DNA from: JAKFWF01 sp031374115
GTDB lineage: Bacteria; Pseudomonadota; Alphaproteobacteria; Rhizobiales; Hyphomicrobiaceae
Direction of reading: 5' to 3'
NCBI GenBank assembly: GCA_031374115.1
Contig: JANMNO010000160.1
Location: forward strand, 1 to 64,000
Length of the DNA: 64,000 nt
Program-made: the position numbers and the translations under genes
Part shown: in pieces, positions 61,455-64,000 of the stretch
How the letters are laid out: the number at the start of each line of letters is the position of its first letter
Position numbering within the stretch: position 1 is the first letter of the stretch
Notes under the pieces: model-generated
Database searches by the model: none
Seen by the model: the letters and a program-made list of their open reading frames with translations, nothing else
Told to the model about the DNA's origin: nothing

Positions 61455-62072
61455 TCAAGCCACGTTCAGCCCGAATTCTGCCGCAGAGCCTTCCAGCCAA
61501 TGCCATAGATTGGCAGCGAAGCTTCGCATCACGGCCAGCTCGAACACGGGCAGACCGGCATCATCCGGCAGGCGCGTTACTTGTACAGTCAACAGTGCAA
61601 TCGACGTGATGGCAGTGGAACCGGAATTGAATACGCTGGGATGGAGATCAATCATGCAACCCTTGGCGAGCATGTCTCGCACGCGTCCGCCTGAAACACG
61701 GATCAGGACACGTCCGTCCGATTGATCGGTGACCGCCGCAAGCCCGGTCAGGTCCTGAGCCAGCTCGCGAGCAAAGATTGCACCGGCCTCTCCCTCCGCC
61801 GAGGCCATCCACTGACCCGGCGCCATCCACAAGAAGCCGAGATGGTTCACACCAGAAAAGCGGGGTGTCACCGGCAGCTCAAGTCCTGTGCGGGCCTTGA
61901 TCTTGGCGCTGAGTGCTGCACCTTGTCCGCGTCGTGCGATAACACTGGCCATCGCAACATTTCTACGCTCGCGCGCAACCACACCGGCCTTGCCGGCCGG
62001 GTAACCGTACCGGCCAGGCTGCATAATGCCATCAAGTGCTGACGAGGTAAGGATTGCTGGAGTTTCAACCAC
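61455..62072 (-). CDS. soxG: Sarcosine oxidase gamma subunit
   Basis: 205 residues from GTG 62072, which overlaps the soxA stop by eight bases; the frame to 62186 lies inside soxA. Small subunit of heterotetrameric sarcosine oxidase. The SoxG pattern HLGFLWMAPGQWMA, DQSDGRVLIRVSGGRVRDMLAKGCMIDLHPSVF (in blocks), and FAANLWHWLEGSAAEFG at the end is clear. Confidence 0.92.
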   Translation of the reverse strand: MVETPAILTSSALDGIMQPGRYGYPAGKAGVVARERRNVAMASVIARRGQGAALSAKIKARTGLELPVTPRFSGVNHLGFLWMAPGQWMASAEGEAGAIFARELAQDLTGLAAVTDQSDGRVLIRVSGGRVRDMLAKGCMIDLHPSVFNSGSTAITSIALLTVQVTRLPDDAGLPVFELAVMRSFAANLWHWLEGSAAEFGLNVA

Positions 62073-64000
62073 GCTGGCGCACTCCTTCCGGGTCGTAAAA
62101 TACCGGCGAGCAGACCTCGACCAAGGTGTCGCTGCCGCGCAGCAGGTCGACCGCGCGGACGATCTCGCCGAGGCGAGTGGATCCACGCGCTAGCATGCCC
62201 AGTCCGACCCAACTATCGAGCGATGGCGAATAGGCGCAGGACGTCATGTAGCCCTGGTCATTGTCACCGTTGGCTTGCAGGTCTTTCGGAATGAAATGCG
62301 CGCCGGCCCTCAAACGAGCCGACTTATCGATCGGGCGAACGCCGACCAACGACGGCCGTTCCGGATCGATCAGCCCGGGACGCTCCTTCATGATGCGACC
62401 GATGTAATCCTTCTTCGTGGACTGCATCTTGCCCAAACCGAGATCGCGCGCCGTGGTTTGCCCATTGAGTTCTGCGCCGGTAACATGACCCTTCTCGATG
62501 CGCATGACGTTGAGTGCTTCAAGACCATAGGGCGCGATACCGAAGCTGGCACCTGCTTCCATGATGGCGTCTGCCAAGGCATTCCCGTAACGCGCCGGCA
62601 CGCCAATTTCGTAGGCTAGCTCGCCCGAAAACGAGATCCGGTAAAGGCGGGCACCGATCCCACCCAGCGCTGTCACCTCGGCGGCGGCCATGTAAGGGAA
62701 CGCCGAGTTCGAGATATCGTGTTGGCTATCGATGACCTTGCGCAATACGTCGCGAGACTTCGGGCCCGCAACGGAAAACTGCGCCCACTGATCCGACACC
62801 GAGACCATTTGCACGTCAAGATTGGGCCACAGCACCTGATGACAAAATTCAAGATGCTGCATGACCTTCCCGGCATTCACCGTCGTGGTCGTCATCAGAT
62901 ACTGATCCGGCCCGAGCCGCGACGTAGTGCCGTCGTCCAAGACGAAGCCGTCTTCGCGCAGCATCAATCCGTAGCGCGCGCGGCCGATGTGAAGCGTCGA
63001 GAACGTGTTGGTATAGGCGAGATCGAGCAAGCGGCCAGCGTCGGTGCCCTGGATATCGATCTTGCCGAGCGTCGAGACATCGCAAATGCCGACGTTGCTA
63101 CGAACCGCCCTAACCTCGCGAACGGTGGCGTCGAACCAGTCCTTCTCGCCGGATTTCGGAAAGTATGATGGGCGCATCCAGACGCCCGCCTCGATGAAGC
63201 TTGCCCCCTGACGCTTTGCCCAATCGTGCGCCGGTGCATAACGCGTGGGACGCGTTTCGCGTCCACGATGGTGCCCCGCAAGCGCGCCGATGGCAACCGG
63301 TGTATACGGTGGGCGAAACACCGTGGTGCCGGTTTCACCAATCGTTGTTGCACTGAGTTCGGCCATCATCGCCAAGCCGTTGACGTTGGCAGTTTTACCC
63401 TGCTCGGTGCCCATGCCGAGGGTGGTATAGCGCTTCAGATGCTCGACGCGGGTGAAGCCTTCCTGGCGAGCCAGCGCCACGTCGTCGGTCGTCACGTCGT
63501 TCTGCAAATCGATGAAGGACTTGCCCTTGGCGTTCTTCACGCGCCATAACGGAGACGAAGCAGTGCTCTCGGGATCGGCATCCGGCACTTCGATCTGGGC
63601 GCGACGAAAGCCCGCCGCCGACGCAGCATCGAGGCCGGCAGCGGCACCTGCCGACAAGCAATCGGTCAACGCAAACGTACCGTTTGCGGCGCCGGCCACA
63701 GCCATTCCAGCCGGCACATTGCCAGGCGTGAACGCCGATAGTTTCTCGTCCCAAACGGGACGCGAGCCCAAATGCGACGTCAGATGCACCGTCGGACTCC
63801 AGCCGCCTGACATGGCGATCAGGTCGCATTCGAGCCGCGTTATGCCGGATGCACTCTCGATATCCACGCCCTGCACCGCGCGCGTCCCGTGCGCGCGCGT
63901 GATGACGCCCTGGATGAGCCGGGCGCCGACGTTATCGGCCGCCTGCTTTACGTCTGCCGCCGGATCGCAACGTGGATCGACCACCGCTTCGACGATGCCG
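62065..64000 (-). CDS. soxA: Sarcosine oxidase alpha subunit (C-terminal ~640 residues; gene runs past the window edge)
   Basis: The complex oxidises sarcosine to glycine, passing formaldehyde to tetrahydrofolate. The visible part starts inside the FAD/NAD-binding region (LIAMSGGWSPTVHL...AVAGAANGTFALTDCLSAG), followed by the aminomethyltransferase-like (GcvT) domain with WMRPSYFPKSGEKDWFDATVREVRAVRSNVGICDVSTLGKIDIQG (in blocks) and the GYMTSCAYSP and GLEALNVMRIEKGHV motifs of folate-binding proteins. The frame stays open to the window edge, so the N-terminal ~360 residues and soxB/soxD lie beyond it. Full SoxA is about 1000 residues. Confidence 0.95.
   Translation of the reverse strand, partial: GIVEAVVDPRCDPAADVKQAADNVGARLIQGVITRAHGTRAVQGVDIESASGITRLECDLIAMSGGWSPTVHLTSHLGSRPVWDEKLSAFTPGNVPAGMAVAGAANGTFALTDCLSAGAAAGLDAASAAGFRRAQIEVPDADPESTASSPLWRVKNAKGKSFIDLQNDVTTDDVALARQEGFTRVEHLKRYTTLGMGTEQGKTANVNGLAMMAELSATTIGETGTTVFRPPYTPVAIGALAGHHRGRETRPTRYAPAHDWAKRQGASFIEAGVWMRPSYFPKSGEKDWFDATVREVRAVRSNVGICDVSTLGKIDIQGTDAGRLLDLAYTNTFSTLHIGRARYGLMLREDGFVLDDGTTSRLGPDQYLMTTTTVNAGKVMQHLEFCHQVLWPNLDVQMVSVSDQWAQFSVAGPKSRDVLRKVIDSQHDISNSAFPYMAAAEVTALGGIGARLYRISFSGELAYEIGVPARYGNALADAIMEAGASFGIAPYGLEALNVMRIEKGHVTGAELNGQTTARDLGLGKMQSTKKDYIGRIMKERPGLIDPERPSLVGVRPIDKSARLRAGAHFIPKDLQANGDNDQGYMTSCAYSPSLDSWVGLGMLARGSTRLGEIVRAVDLLRGSDTLVEVCSPVFYDPEGVRQRG

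Overview
The window is a gene-dense, GC-rich piece of an alphaproteobacterial chromosome, most likely from the Hyphomicrobiales (Rhizobiales; a Xanthobacteraceae/Nitrobacteraceae-like soil bacterium). The evidence is a clear CtrA cell-cycle regulator, the rhizobial gene order feuP-feuQ / cycH-cycJ-cycK-cycL / degP / two-component pair / glnE, the lepB-rnc-era-recO block, secDF followed by an Mth938 protein, and the sarcosine oxidase operon. No rRNA, tRNA, CRISPR array or intact insertion sequence was found.

Layout. 1-2845: a TRAP large permease with an unusual insertion, then prpF, separated by two near-identical palindromes. 2846-5176: an accessory-looking patch with one membrane protein that ends in a phage/plasmid D5-primase-like domain, beside about 800 bases without a convincing gene but with DnaA-box-like sites and short repeats. 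5177-9548: an exported peptidoglycan-binding-like protein, a small secreted protein with a triplicated signal-peptide motif, a NarX-type kinase with a receiver-only partner, and ctrA. 10156-15337: a complete peptide-type ABC transporter with fused ATPases. 15349-25379: an MFS carrier, a CAP-domain protein, recO-x-era-rnc-lepB, an RraA-type aldolase, a TauE exporter, a DapA-like lyase with a perfect operator-like palindrome, a GST and a SixA-type phosphatase. 25450-30952: trpG-trpD coupled to a CoA-transferase, then pepN.

31116-39109: a membrane histidine kinase with a degenerate ATPase domain, facing an ECF sigma / anti-sigma / Spy-CnrX-like operon, then glnE and its two-component system. 39243-48784: degP, a trypsin-like protease whose tail overlaps cycL antisense, the cytochrome c maturation operon cycHJKL, a glycine-zipper lipoprotein and feuPQ. 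48898-56620: a charged DUF6481-like protein, an isolated nuoE-x-nuoF fragment of complex I, then yajC-secD-secF with homologues of the mitochondrial complex I assembly factors NDUFAF3 and NDUFAF6 around a PuuD-like membrane protein. 56665-64000: an SGNH hydrolase, an Lrp regulator, a DUF442-type phosphatase, a coiled-coil lipoprotein and the end of the sarcosine oxidase operon (soxA-soxG).

Most of the window is ordinary housekeeping and transport DNA. The stretches that deserve attention are the 3.1-5.2 kb patch, the ECF operon whose sensor has no His or Cys, the pseudo-ATPase kinase beside it, the protease/cycL antisense overlap, and the grouping of complex I subunits with complex I assembly-factor homologues around secDF.
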